Shown here: one piece after another, positions 26,858 through 35,775 of the stretch | Numbering within the stretch: the first letter of the stretch is position 1 | Layout: the number at the start of each line of letters is the position of its first letter | NCBI GenBank assembly: GCA_964453995.1 | Contig: CAYVQC010000005.1 | Location: 1-64,000 of the forward strand | Source: SKVR01 sp964453995 | GTDB lineage: Bacteria > Bacteroidota > Bacteroidia > Bacteroidales > UBA7960 | Direction of reading: 5' to 3' | DNA: 64,000 nt | Program-made: the position numbers and the translations under genes | The notes under the pieces: model-generated | Databases searched by the model: none | What the model saw: only the letters and a program-made list of their open reading frames with translations | Told to the model about the DNA's origin: nothing

Positions 26858-26886
26858 CCCCGGATGTATTTCTTCCGGGGTTTTTT
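26858..26886 (+). terminator. Rho-independent terminator of porV
   Basis: CCCCGGA (26858-26864) pairs with TCCGGGG (26874-26880), a nine-base loop, then six Ts (26881-26886). Confidence 0.88.
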
Positions 26887-26942
26887 GTGAAGATACGCGT
26901 TGAAAAATGCAGGAGTGTGTTTCTTTTTTTATTTGCTCTGAT

Positions 26943-26950
26943 TACATTTG
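26943..26950 (+). promoter_or_regulatory. Candidate -7 promoter element for ispF
   Basis: TACATTTG, an exact TAnnTTTG match 25 bases before the ispF ATG and downstream of the porV terminator. It lies inside the longer in-frame extension of ispF, which supports the ATG at 26976. Confidence 0.5.
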
Positions 26951-26975
26951 CAGGCAGAACCTTAAAACTGATTGT

Positions 26976-27467
26976 ATGAATTTCAGGGTTGGATTTGGAT
27001 ATGATGTTCATCAACTGGAAGAAGGCTACCGGTTGATGATAGGTGGTGTAGCTATCCCATTCGAAAAAGGATCAAAAGGACATTCCGATGGTGATGTACT
27101 TATTCATGCTCTGATGGATGCTTTATTGGGCGCGGCCGGTAAAAGGGATATTGGCTACCATTTCCCTGATAATGATAAGGACCTGAAAGGCATTGACAGT
27201 AAACTGCTTCTGGAAAGAACCATGAAAATACTAAAGGAAGAGGGGTATACGATAGGAAATATTGATGCCACTGTAACCTTGCAAAAACCAAAAATTGGTT
27301 ATGCCATTCCCCAAATGCAACAAGTATTGTCAGAGATACTGGGCCTTAGGGCAGATGCTGTGGCTATAAAGGCCACCACAACTGAAAAGATGGGTTTTGT
27401 GGGGCATGGTGAGGGAATTGCAGCTTATTGTGTTGTTCTTATTTACAAGGAACAACAGGGCGGGTAA
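26976..27467 (+). CDS. ispF: 2-C-methyl-D-erythritol 2,4-cyclodiphosphate synthase
   Basis: A 163-residue enzyme, the usual length. It cyclises CDP-methylerythritol 2-phosphate and releases CMP in the MEP pathway of isoprenoid synthesis. Metal ligands are in GYDVHQL (Asp, His) and the later HSDGDVLIHALMDALLGA; DIGYHFPDND and KATTTEKMGFVGHGEGI, the latter part of the CDP-binding site, are also present. Start chosen at MNFRVGFGYDVH because upstream codons (from 26907) overlap the promoter and lack family similarity. It converges on lptB, 10 bases away. Confidence 0.96.
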   Translation: MNFRVGFGYDVHQLEEGYRLMIGGVAIPFEKGSKGHSDGDVLIHALMDALLGAAGKRDIGYHFPDNDKDLKGIDSKLLLERTMKILKEEGYTIGNIDATVTLQKPKIGYAIPQMQQVLSEILGLRADAVAIKATTTEKMGFVGHGEGIAAYCVVLIYKEQQGG

Positions 27468-27477
27468 TTTTTAACCT

Positions 27478-28203
27478 TCAGCGGCGCAACTCAAACTTTT
27501 CTCCCAGGTATACTTTTCTTACCTGTTCGTCATTGGCAAGGTCTTCTGCGGTGCCTGCCTTCAGGATAGACCCTTCGAAAAGCAAATATGCCCTATCAGT
27601 AATATTAAGGGTTTCATGAACATTGTGGTCGGTTATTAGTACACCAATATTCTTTTCTTTGAGTTTGCTCACGATGGTTTGTATGTCTTCCACGGCAATG
27701 GGGTCAACCCCGGCAAAAGGTTCATCCAAAAGAATGAACTTTGGATCAACAGCCAGTGAGCGGGCAATTTCTGTACGGCGGCGTTCCCCGCCTGAGAGAG
27801 TGATTCCTTTGCTCTTACGGATGTGCTGCAATCCAAACTCATCGAGTAATGTTTCCAGCTTTTCGTGCTGTTCTTCTTTGGTTTTGTCTGTGAACTCCAG
27901 TACCGCCTTGATATTGTCTTCTACACTCAAGGTTCTGAAAACACTGGCTTCCTGAGCCAGGTACCCAATGCCCTTCTGCGCCCTCTTGTACATGGGTTCA
28001 CGGGTAATCTCAGTGTCTTCCAGGAAGATCCTGCCCTCATTGGGTTTAATAAGGCCTACGATCATATAAAAGGTGGTGGTTTTTCCGGCACCGTTGGGAC
28101 CCAGAAGACCCACTATCTCTCCCTGGCTTACCTCTACAGAAACTTTGTTTACAACAGTTCTTTTCTTATACTTCTTTACCAGCAGGTGGGTGTGCAGTCT
28201 CAT
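27478..28203 (-). CDS. lptB: LPS export ABC transporter ATP-binding protein
   Basis: A 241-residue ABC ATPase that powers the LptBFGC complex, extracting LPS from the inner membrane. Walker A is GPNGAGKTTTFYMI, Q-loop region QEASVFRTLSVEDNI, signature LSGGERRRTEIAR, Walker B FILLDEPFAGVDPIA and switch His in ITDHNVHE, all strongly LptB-like. The ATG at 28203 overlaps the stop of the AhpD-like gene in an ATGA, so translation is probably coupled. The grouping with kdsD fits LPS biogenesis. The ATG at 28239 would extend it by 12 residues that overlap the previous gene. Confidence 0.95.
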   Translation of the reverse strand: MRLHTHLLVKKYKKRTVVNKVSVEVSQGEIVGLLGPNGAGKTTTFYMIVGLIKPNEGRIFLEDTEITREPMYKRAQKGIGYLAQEASVFRTLSVEDNIKAVLEFTDKTKEEQHEKLETLLDEFGLQHIRKSKGITLSGGERRRTEIARSLAVDPKFILLDEPFAGVDPIAVEDIQTIVSKLKEKNIGVLITDHNVHETLNITDRAYLLFEGSILKAGTAEDLANDEQVRKVYLGEKFELRR

Positions 28204-28559
28204 ATTTGCTTGTTTTTCTGATTTTCCAATGCCTCCCAAAACTCTACCGCCCTGCGCAGATGGGGAATCACTATGGTACCCCCAACAATATTTGCAATGG
28301 CGAATACCTCAAAAACTTCCTCTTGGGTTACACCCTCCTTGAAACATTTCTCCAAATGATATTTTACGCAATCGTCGCATCTGAGCACCATTGAAGCTGC
28401 CAACCCGATCATCTCCTTTATCTTTGTTGTAAGGGCTCCTTCAGCATATGTGTTGGTGTCAAGGTTGAAAAGTCTTTTGAGAACCAGATTATCTGCATCC
28501 AAAATCTTTTCGTTCATTTTCTGCCTGTACTCATTGAAATCATTTACCAAATCGCTCAT
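28200..28559 (-). CDS. Carboxymuconolactone decarboxylase / AhpD-like protein
   Basis: A 119-residue, all-helical protein. The AhpD-type redox motif is complete: Cys61 and Cys64 in MVLRCDDCVKYH with His68 three residues on. Such proteins are peroxidase-like disulfide reductants or decarboxylases; the CxxC form is usually redox-active. It is sandwiched between kdsD and lptB with ATGA overlaps on both sides, so the three genes form one tightly coupled operon. Why a thiol protein sits in an LPS operon is unclear; the substrate is unknown. Confidence 0.9.
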   Translation of the reverse strand: MSDLVNDFNEYRQKMNEKILDADNLVLKRLFNLDTNTYAEGALTTKIKEMIGLAASMVLRCDDCVKYHLEKCFKEGVTQEEVFEVFAIANIVGGTIVIPHLRRAVEFWEALENQKNKQI

Positions 28560-29533
28560 AGTATTCCTTCTTTTAAAATGTCATGCAGGTGAACCATGCC
28601 AAGGTATTGGCCATCCTCTAAAACGAGAACCTGGGTGATATTATTGTTTCGCATCATTTGTAATGCGTCAATGGCAAGTGTTTTGGGCGTGAGAGTTTTG
28701 GGATTGGGGCTCATGATATCTCCTGCGGTCAGATTCTCTGCTTTTGCCTGTTTTTGCATCATCCTCCTGAGGTCGCCATCGGTTATGATTCCACGCAGGG
28801 TATTGTTTTCAGTTACAGCTGTAGCACCCAGTCTTTTGCTGCTGATCTCTATGATCACTTCCCTGATGTTGGCGTGAATATCAACCTCCGGCTTCTCATT
28901 TTGCCTGTAAATGTCTTCTACTTTCAGGTAGAGTTGCTTGCCCAGGGCGCCACCAGGATGGTATCGGGCAAAATCGCTTGACGAAAACCCCCTGCATTCA
29001 AGTAAAGCCATAGCCAGGGCATCGCCCATTACCAGCTGTGCGGTAGTGCTGCTGGTGGGTGCGGGGTTGTTGGGTCGTGCTTCATTTTCTACAGTTGTGT
29101 TGATAATATAATCGGCCTGCCGGGCAAGATAGGAGTGCAAATTGCCCACCATGGCAATAAGGCAGTTGCCCTGGGCTTTCAGCATTGGGGTAATTACTTT
29201 TATTTCAGGGCTGTTTCCACTATTGCTTATGCACAGGGCAATATCATCTGTTTGAAGCATTCCCAGATCGCCGTGAATGGCATCTGCAGCGTGCATAAAT
29301 AAAGCAGGAGTCCCTGTTGAATTGAAAGTGGCCACAATTTTACTGCCAATTATTGCGCTTTTGCCAATGCCTGTAACCACAACCCTTCCTTTACTGTTGA
29401 TAATTTTTTCTACACATACAGCAAAGTCATCCGATATGAAGTTGATAAGGTTTACAACTGCTTCAGCCTCTGTTTTTATGGTATCTGTTGCTATGGCCTT
29501 TATCTCCTCCCGTGTTTTTAATGTTTTTATCAT
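28556..29533 (-). CDS. kdsD: Arabinose-5-phosphate isomerase (KpsF/GutQ family)
   Basis: A 325-residue sugar isomerase converting ribulose-5-phosphate to arabinose-5-phosphate, the first step of Kdo synthesis for LPS. An N-terminal SIS domain (about 30-190) has VVTGIGKSAIIGSKIVATFN, MHAADAIHGDLGM, CISNSGNSPEI and PTSSTTAQLVMGDALA. Two CBS domains follow (about 205-260 and 270-325), with TDGDLRRMM and VHLHDILKEGI. First gene of the kdsD - AhpD-like - lptB operon. Function is firm from family and context. Confidence 0.95.
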   Translation of the reverse strand: MIKTLKTREEIKAIATDTIKTEAEAVVNLINFISDDFAVCVEKIINSKGRVVVTGIGKSAIIGSKIVATFNSTGTPALFMHAADAIHGDLGMLQTDDIALCISNSGNSPEIKVITPMLKAQGNCLIAMVGNLHSYLARQADYIINTTVENEARPNNPAPTSSTTAQLVMGDALAMALLECRGFSSSDFARYHPGGALGKQLYLKVEDIYRQNEKPEVDIHANIREVIIEISSKRLGATAVTENNTLRGIITDGDLRRMMQKQAKAENLTAGDIMSPNPKTLTPKTLAIDALQMMRNNNITQVLVLEDGQYLGMVHLHDILKEGIL

Positions 29534-29587
29534 CAGGGGTATAAAAATAGTTTTGCCTGTTCTTTATTAAATTGTAAATTTACTGTG

Positions 29588-29595
29588 CAAACCTA
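29588..29595 (-). promoter_or_regulatory. Candidate -7 promoter element for the kdsD operon
   Basis: TAGGTTTG on the minus strand, an exact TAnnTTTG match 54 bases before the kdsD ATG; the same octamer precedes porV. The -33 box is unclear. Confidence 0.45.
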
Positions 29596-29897
29596 CAGTT
29601 TTTTTTATTGCTGGATTTGTAAAAATCACAAATGTTTAATAGGGGCCGGGGTGAATAATTGAGCCCCCTGATTTTAAAAGACCCGTTGCTTAGGAAAACA
29701 GGTTTTTGCTCGATGTTTTTTTAAACTGGACCAGGTACGCAGGGGTAGATTAGTTTTTAGGAAAGTCTTTCGGTTCATAACTTGGTAAATAGTTGCCACT
29801 GAATAGGTTTCATGTAAGGTGGTTGTCTTTTTACTGCTGCATTTGAAAAAGAAACAGTATATTTATAAATCAAAAAATATAACTCATTATAGTGTTC
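29596..29897. other. Divergent spacer between kdsD and recQ
   Basis: About 300 bases, AT-rich, with no gene. TATATTTA near 29860 resembles a -7 element for recQ but lacks the final G. Confidence 0.35.
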
Positions 29898-32093
29898 ATG
29901 GAAGTCAAAAGTGAGATTTCTTTAAAAGGTCTTCTTAAACAGATCTTTGGTTACGACAAGTTTAAAGGAGATCAGGAAGCGATCATTCACAATCTGCTAA
30001 ACGGCAATGATACTTTTGTTATCATGCCAACCGGAGGTGGTAAATCAATGTGTTATCAGCTTCCGGCTCTTATCAGCAGAGGTACAGCGATCATTGTTTC
30101 TCCCCTGATAGCCCTGATGAAAAACCAGGTAGATGCGATCAGGAATTTTGCCTCATATGACAGTATTGCTCATGTGCTGAACTCCTCTCTCAGCAAGCCT
30201 GAAATCATACAGGTTAAAAGGGACCTCTCCAACGGACTCACCAAACTGTTGTATGTAGCCCCTGAGTCACTTACGAAAGAAGAGAATGTTGAATTTCTGA
30301 AAACACTTGATATTTCCTTTTTTGCTATTGACGAAGCACATTGTATCTCGGAATGGGGCCATGATTTCAGGCCCGAATACCGCCGCCTGCGTGCTATTAT
30401 AGATGCATTTGAAAAAAAGATTCCCGTTATTGCCCTCACTGCAACAGCAACCCCAAAGGTTCAGCAGGATATCATGAAAAACCTGAATATGGTCAATACG
30501 AAGGTGTTTAAGTCATCTTTTAACCGGCCCAATCTTTATTATGAAATAAGAGACAAGGGAGAGGATGTAAATAAGGAGATTATTAAGTTTATCAACCGGC
30601 ACCAGGGAAAATCGGGTATTATATATTGCCTGAGCCGCAAAAAGGTAGAAGAGATGGCCGAAACACTGCGCGTAAATGGTATTAACGCATTGGCTTATCA
30701 TGCAGGACTCGATACCCAGTTGAGAGTTTCCACACAGGATAAGTTTCTCAGGGAAGATATCGATATCATTGTGGCAACCATTGCTTTTGGAATGGGCATA
30801 GACAAACCCGATGTGCGCTTTGTAATCCATTACGACATTCCCAAAAGCCTTGAGTCCTACTACCAGGAAACCGGCAGGGCCGGCAGAGACGATGGAGAAG
30901 GAAACTGTATCGCATTTTATTCTTACGACGACATTCAGAAACTGGAAAAGTTTCTCAAGGGCAAACCCCTTTCAGAACAGGAAATCGGCAAACAGCTCCT
31001 GCTGGAAACCGTATCTTATGCCGAATCTTCTATTTGCCGCAGAAAACTTTTGTTAAACTATTTTGGCGAGGTATACCAGGATGAAAATTGTGGTGCCTGT
31101 GATAATTGTTTGAATCCTCGCGAAAAATTTGAAGGAAAAGAATATATTTGCCTGCTGTTAGAGGCTGTTCTTGCAGTGAAACAATTATTTAAAATCAAAC
31201 ATGTAATCAACGTACTCATGGGAAAAGCTACAGGAAGCATTAAATCTTGTAAACATCATCAGTTGGATATTTTTGGTAAAGGTGCTGATAACGATGAGAA
31301 ATTCTGGCAGAACATCATCAGGCAAGCTCTTATCGATCGGTTGCTGGAAAAGGATATCGAAAACTATGGTACATTGAAAGTGACCAAAAAAGGTAAGGAA
31401 TTTTTGGATAATCCACGCTCAGTAAAAGTTAGCAAAGACCGCCAGACAGGTGAAGACCTGGATGGAGAGATAAAAGGTGGAGCAGCCAAAACCAGTGCTA
31501 CCGATAAGGTTCTCTTTGCCCTGTTGAAAGATTTAAGAAAAGAAATCGCCAAGAAGAATAATCTGCCTCCCTTCGTTATCTTCCAGGATCCTTCTCTCGA
31601 AGATATGGCCATACAGTACCCGGTAAAACTGGAAGAACTCAAGCAGATTTCAGGAGTGGGAACCGGAAAGGCTGAACGTTTTGGAAAACCCTTTGTGGAG
31701 CTCATAAAAAATTATGTGGATGAGCATGAAATTGAGCGCCCAATGGACATGGTGGTAAAATCAGTTGTCAACAAATCCGGCATCAAGGTTTATATCATTC
31801 AAAATATAGACAGGAAGAAACCCCTGGAAGATATAGCTTATGCCAAAGGGCTCGAGTTTGAAGAGCTGCTGGCTGAGATTGAAAGCATCGTGGCTGCTGG
31901 TACCAAAATCGATATCAGGTATTATATCAATGAAATGATTGATGAAGATAAACAGGACGAAATTTTTGACTATTTCAAAACAGCTGAAACCGACTCATAC
32001 AAAGCCGCCCTTGAAGAACTTGGAGAAGATGATTATACCGAAGAGGAGATCCGGCTTATGAGAATCAAGTTCCTTTCTGAAATGGGAAATTGA
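29898..32093 (+). CDS. recQ: ATP-dependent DNA helicase RecQ
   Basis: About 731 residues, longer than E. coli RecQ (about 610). A 3'-5' DNA helicase for recombination and fork repair. Walker A is MPTGGGKSMCYQLPAL, the DEAH box DEAHCISEWGHDFRPEYRRL, motif V/VI IAFGMGIDKPDVRFVIHYD and QETGRAGRD. The zinc site uses Cys in SSICRRKLLLNYF and CGACDNCLNP. A winged-helix RQC region follows, then an HRDC domain (about 515-595). The last 100 residues form an additional helical, acidic domain of the kind seen in Bacteroidota RecQ. Start chosen at the ATG at 29898; a GTG at 29892 precedes it. Confidence 0.96.
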   Translation: MEVKSEISLKGLLKQIFGYDKFKGDQEAIIHNLLNGNDTFVIMPTGGGKSMCYQLPALISRGTAIIVSPLIALMKNQVDAIRNFASYDSIAHVLNSSLSKPEIIQVKRDLSNGLTKLLYVAPESLTKEENVEFLKTLDISFFAIDEAHCISEWGHDFRPEYRRLRAIIDAFEKKIPVIALTATATPKVQQDIMKNLNMVNTKVFKSSFNRPNLYYEIRDKGEDVNKEIIKFINRHQGKSGIIYCLSRKKVEEMAETLRVNGINALAYHAGLDTQLRVSTQDKFLREDIDIIVATIAFGMGIDKPDVRFVIHYDIPKSLESYYQETGRAGRDDGEGNCIAFYSYDDIQKLEKFLKGKPLSEQEIGKQLLLETVSYAESSICRRKLLLNYFGEVYQDENCGACDNCLNPREKFEGKEYICLLLEAVLAVKQLFKIKHVINVLMGKATGSIKSCKHHQLDIFGKGADNDEKFWQNIIRQALIDRLLEKDIENYGTLKVTKKGKEFLDNPRSVKVSKDRQTGEDLDGEIKGGAAKTSATDKVLFALLKDLRKEIAKKNNLPPFVIFQDPSLEDMAIQYPVKLEELKQISGVGTGKAERFGKPFVELIKNYVDEHEIERPMDMVVKSVVNKSGIKVYIIQNIDRKKPLEDIAYAKGLEFEELLAEIESIVAAGTKIDIRYYINEMIDEDKQDEIFDYFKTAETDSYKAALEELGEDDYTEEEIRLMRIKFLSEMGN

Positions 32094-32132
32094 TCTGTAT
32101 TTCCTGTATTCTTTCTTGATCAGATTTCAAGG

Positions 32133-32164
32133 CCTGGCACATTGCTTAATCGTTTTGTGCCAGG
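32133..32164 (+). repeat. Inverted repeat after recQ
   Basis: CCTGGCAC (32133-32140) is perfectly complementary to GTGCCAGG (32157-32164) with a 16-base loop, about 40 bases after the recQ stop. No T run follows, so it may be a weak or factor-dependent terminator, or a binding site. Confidence 0.45.
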
Positions 32165-32292
32165 AATAGGTTGTATCGGTCAGGTTTATGCCTGGGTACG
32201 TTCGCATGGCACAGAATAGTACTACTTGACCTGTCCCGGCAATTAAAAAAACAAGCAATCAAACATCTCATTCATTTAACCCGTTAGCCCCA

Positions 32293-32973
32293 ATGTCAAC
32301 AGAAAATTTAAAGGAAAACCAGGATCTTCAGAATCAGAAGCAAGTATCACAACGTTCACGGATCCCCAACGTAACCATAATTAATATTGTTTTACTCATC
32401 GGATTGCTGGTGCTTTATGCACTGTATTTCTTTCCACAGCGTGCGGGGCAGCAAATGACTGATGGTACCAATGCCGATGCAGTGGAAGCTATTGCAGAAG
32501 ACGCTTTCAGAGTCGCTTATGTGAACTCTGATTCTCTTATGAGTAACTATAAGCTTGCCATTACTATGCGTGAGCAATTTGAAAATGAGCAACGCAGGTT
32601 GGAAAATGATTTACAACAACGCCAAAGGGATTTCCAGGAAGAGGTTGAAAGCTTTCAGCGGCGCATTCAGTCAGGTCTTGTGTCCCAGGAAGAAGGAATG
32701 CAGAAAGAGCAGGAACTCTCATTAACACAGCAGGAGCTGATCCAAATGAACGATACTTATGCCAACCGCCTAAGAAATAAAGAGATCGAAATGAACAGTG
32801 AACTGTATGATTCCATCACCTCTTTTTTAAGGCGCTACAACGAAGAGAAAGACTATGACTACATCTTTGGTTTTGTCCAGGGAGGTGGGAACATTCTTTT
32901 TGCACGCGATCAACATGATATTACAAACGAAGTTTTGAGTGGACTTAATCAGGAATATGATGAAAAAAACTAA
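32293..32973 (+). CDS. OmpH/Skp-like periplasmic chaperone family protein
   Basis: A 226-residue protein. A 27-residue polar N-terminus precedes a membrane anchor (about 28-47), then a Skp-like start FRVAYVNSDSLMSNYK and a long charged coiled coil (about 95-175), ending with YDYIFGFVQGGGNILFA, the beta-strand motif of the OmpH family. Skp chaperones hold unfolded outer-membrane proteins in the periplasm. The uncleaved-looking anchor suggests a membrane-tethered version. The next gene's ATG overlaps its 3' end by 17 bases. Confidence 0.85.
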   Translation: MSTENLKENQDLQNQKQVSQRSRIPNVTIINIVLLIGLLVLYALYFFPQRAGQQMTDGTNADAVEAIAEDAFRVAYVNSDSLMSNYKLAITMREQFENEQRRLENDLQQRQRDFQEEVESFQRRIQSGLVSQEEGMQKEQELSLTQQELIQMNDTYANRLRNKEIEMNSELYDSITSFLRRYNEEKDYDYIFGFVQGGGNILFARDQHDITNEVLSGLNQEYDEKN

Positions 32974-33982
32974 AACGATTTTAATTTTTCTTCTTGCCGG
33001 GTTTGTGTTTTGTGGTACTTTGTTTTCTCAACCAGCCAATACCAACACAAAATATGCCCTTGTAATTCACGGTGGGGCAGGCAATATTAATCCTGAATCT
33101 ATTGATGATCAGCAATACCAGGAGTATACAAATGCACTGGCACTTGCCCTCAATGAAGGCGAAACTATACTTGCTAATGGCGGTACTGCCCTGGATGCGG
33201 TGGAAGCAGTAGTGCGGTTTCTCGAAGATTCGCCTCTTTTCAATGCAGGCAAAGGAGCTGTTTTTACCCTCGAAGGGAAAAATGAACTTGATGCTTCTAT
33301 TATGTGCGGTGCCACACACAATGCAGGAGCCGTTGCTGGTCTTACCATTGTGAAGAATCCTGTTTCTGCCGCCAGGAAGGTAATGGAGAACTCTCCTCAT
33401 GTATTTCTTATTGGGAAAGGTGCCGAAACTTTTGCCCACGATAATGGCCTCGAAATCGTAGACCCCGGGTATTTTTTCGATCAGCGTCGCTGGGATCAGT
33501 ATCGCGAGTTTGTGCGCCGTAGCAGAGATAACAGAAGCCAGGCTCCCGATAATTTTGACAAAAATGCCAAAATGGGTACGGTTGGTGCCGTTGCTCTTGA
33601 TGTGCATGGCAACATTGCAGCGGCCACTTCTACCGGTGGAATGACCGGAAAACGCCCCGGACGTATAGGCGATGTGCCCGTAATTGGAGCCGGCAATTAT
33701 GCCAGCAACCTGTCATGTGGTGTATCTGCTACAGGGCACGGCGAGTTTTTTATCCGCAACCTGGTGGCCTACGATATTGCCGCAAGGATGATGTATAATG
33801 AGCAAAGCCTCGCTGAAGCAGCTCACGATGTGATTTTTGGTAAGATTGATCAACAAGGCGCATATGGCGGAGTTATTGCTATAGATAAGGATGGAAACAT
33901 AGTAATGGAATTCAATTCTACAGCAATGTTCCGTGGGTTTATTAATTCCGAAGGAGAAAGTGGTGTGTGGATTTTTGAATAG
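32957..33982 (+). CDS. Isoaspartyl peptidase / L-asparaginase (Ntn-hydrolase)
   Basis: About 342 residues, a type 2 (plant-type, EcAIII-like) asparaginase that clears isoaspartyl dipeptides. An N-terminal signal peptide (cleavage near LFSQ) makes it periplasmic or secreted. Family motifs are YALVIHGGAGNI, GKGAVFTLEGKNELDASIM, and the autocleavage site GTVGAVALD with Thr208 becoming the nucleophile, followed by AAATSTGGMTGKRPGRIGDVPVIGAG. Start at ATG 32957 (MMKKTKT), overlapping the OmpH-like gene by 17 bases, so probably the same transcript. Confidence 0.94.
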   Translation: MMKKTKTILIFLLAGFVFCGTLFSQPANTNTKYALVIHGGAGNINPESIDDQQYQEYTNALALALNEGETILANGGTALDAVEAVVRFLEDSPLFNAGKGAVFTLEGKNELDASIMCGATHNAGAVAGLTIVKNPVSAARKVMENSPHVFLIGKGAETFAHDNGLEIVDPGYFFDQRRWDQYREFVRRSRDNRSQAPDNFDKNAKMGTVGAVALDVHGNIAAATSTGGMTGKRPGRIGDVPVIGAGNYASNLSCGVSATGHGEFFIRNLVAYDIAARMMYNEQSLAEAAHDVIFGKIDQQGAYGGVIAIDKDGNIVMEFNSTAMFRGFINSEGESGVWIFE

Positions 33983-34135
33983 TATTGCCTGCTGTTCATT
34001 CTTTTCTATTTACCTGAAATAATAATACCTGACCATCCATTGCACTGCCTGCTGAGGCTTTTACAGGCTTCAGGATTCCCTTGTGAGAGAGAGGCAAAAC
34101 CCCCGGGAATTCTGCGAGAATGATAATTGGTGATT

Positions 34136-34798
34136 ATGGACTGGAATCTCTACATTAATTTCACTGCAGCAATGATAGCTATTGTGAACCCTTTGGGTTT
34201 GATCCCCTTGTGGTCGCAACTTACCGATGATCTGGATGATAAAGAACGCAGAGAACTTGCCTCTATGCTTCTAGGTACCTCCGTTGTTATTCTTTTGCTA
34301 TTTCTGATCTTTGGCAATTCTATCTTGAAATTCTTTTCGATTGATATCCCTGTTTTTCAAATCGCGGGAGGAGTATTGTTACTTTTCACGGGCATATCTA
34401 TGGTAAATGGCAATATTTTTCAAGTTGAGAGTAAGCGGTCAAAAGCAAAAGAAAAGCATCCCTACCATCTGGTGAAAACAAGGTTCAGGGAAATTTTGGT
34501 GCCTTTGGCCATTCCCATGCTCTCAGGACCTGGTTCATTAACCACGGTAATTCTTTTTGGCCACAGACTCGATTCTATATACGATTATGTAGCACTATCT
34601 GTCCTGATGGTTCTTATATTGCTGATCCTGTTTATGGTTCTCGTTTTCTCAGATAAAATTGAGAAAAGAATTGACCCCATTATTTTTAATATACTCACCC
34701 GGCTTTTTGGTATATTGGTGGTTGCTGTATCTATTCAGTTTATGATGGAAGGATTGGAAGATATTATCAGGGGGTGGAGTCAAAGCAATGTACTGTAA
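34136..34798 (+). CDS. MarC family integral membrane protein
   Basis: A 220-residue protein with six predicted membrane segments, the full MarC (UPF0056) length. Typical stretches are AMIAIVNPLGLIPLWSQLT at the N-terminus and LAIPMLSGPGSLTTVILF in the middle. Named after the E. coli mar locus, but the function of the family is unsettled. Start at ATG 34136; an upstream TTG at 34127 is less likely. It stands 153 bases after the asparaginase. Confidence 0.9.
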   Translation: MDWNLYINFTAAMIAIVNPLGLIPLWSQLTDDLDDKERRELASMLLGTSVVILLLFLIFGNSILKFFSIDIPVFQIAGGVLLLFTGISMVNGNIFQVESKRSKAKEKHPYHLVKTRFREILVPLAIPMLSGPGSLTTVILFGHRLDSIYDYVALSVLMVLILLILFMVLVFSDKIEKRIDPIIFNILTRLFGILVVAVSIQFMMEGLEDIIRGWSQSNVL

Positions 34799-35321
34799 GG
34801 ATCGGTAAAACTACATCGGTGCCATCTTTTCCCATAGAATTATCATGTTACAGCATCTGTCTTTCGGTTGATTTAATCGGGGGCAGGCGGCAAATCCAAA
34901 CTGTTTTCTTGCTTTGTTGCTGTTTAGGCTGTTATCGTGTGCAATAAATTCCCCATTTGTATAGTGTTTTCATCATGTTTGAGGATATATATTAAACCCT
35001 GCTGAAAAAGAACATGTTGTGCAGAACCTGTAATATCTTCATCAATACCCTTGTCTGCATGGTATTTCAGATCCTTTCTGATTATTATCCTCTCAATAGT
35101 GGCTGAGGATAGTATGGCGCAGGTATGGTATTTGGCTTTTCAATAATTCAGCAATCAAATTGTAATATGACAGAAAGGACAATGGAAGTTCAACCCGAAA
35201 TCTATCATTTACTGTCATAGATTGCTTTTAGTAAAAAGCGGAAGGCTGTATTCAATCTGTTGCAGTCGTCCTGACTAAATGAATAATAATTCCTTTAAGT
35301 ATTAATTAAATGTGAAAAGCT
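34799..35321. other. Non-coding stretch downstream of marC
   Basis: About 520 bases without a credible reading frame in either direction, a clear terminator or a recognised RNA. It looks like ordinary AT-rich spacer. Confidence 0.5.
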
Positions 35322-35489
35322 ATGTTACGTTTGGTGATTGTATTTTTGATTATTGCGCTGATTGCAGCGCTTTTAGGTTTTACCGGTTTGGCATCTGGGG
35401 CGGCAGCTTTGGCTAAAATCGTATTTTATATTTTCCTGGTATTGCTTGTCATTTCCCTCATAGCAGGATTGATCAGGGGATGGCGGTAG
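35322..35489 (+). CDS. DUF1328 (YtjA-like) small membrane protein
   Basis: A 55-residue protein, MLRLVIVFLIIALIAALLGF at the start, then GLASGAAALAKIVFYIF and ending LIAGLIRGWR. Two membrane segments (about 3-22 and 30-49) flank a short Gly/Ala turn. This layout, GFTGLASGAAALAK in the turn and the RGW-like end match the DUF1328/YtjA family of short proteins often linked to stress. The gene lies alone in about 1 kb of otherwise empty sequence. Function unknown. Confidence 0.88.
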   Translation: MLRLVIVFLIIALIAALLGFTGLASGAAALAKIVFYIFLVLLVISLIAGLIRGWR

Positions 35490-35775
35490 CAATGTCTGGA
35501 ATTTATAGCTTTGCAAATGAGAAGACCGATTTGTAGTGCGTGGCTTAGACGTTTTTGCCAGGTAAATCGGAATAAACTCCAGGCATTAATGAATTTTTGC
35601 TCCAGCAGAAAGCTACAGGGATAACTTTTCAGAGTTGGTTTAAAAAACCAAAGAGCCGGAAGTCCTGATGGGAAAAAGATGTGTCTGACTTTTGAGAAAC
35701 ACTTTATGAGATCAATTATTGTATCAGGCTGAACATGGAATGGATTTTCGGCACTTATACTTGCGCACTACAGGC
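35490..35775. other. Short spacer without recognisable features
   Basis: Lies between the DUF1328 gene and the convergent EEP gene. I see no gene and no strong terminator. Confidence 0.4.

Noticed and set aside
27478..28239. General branched-chain amino acid ABC ATPase (LivF/LivG) instead of LptB
   Set aside because: The strongly LptB-like signature and Walker B regions and coupling to kdsD favour LPS export.
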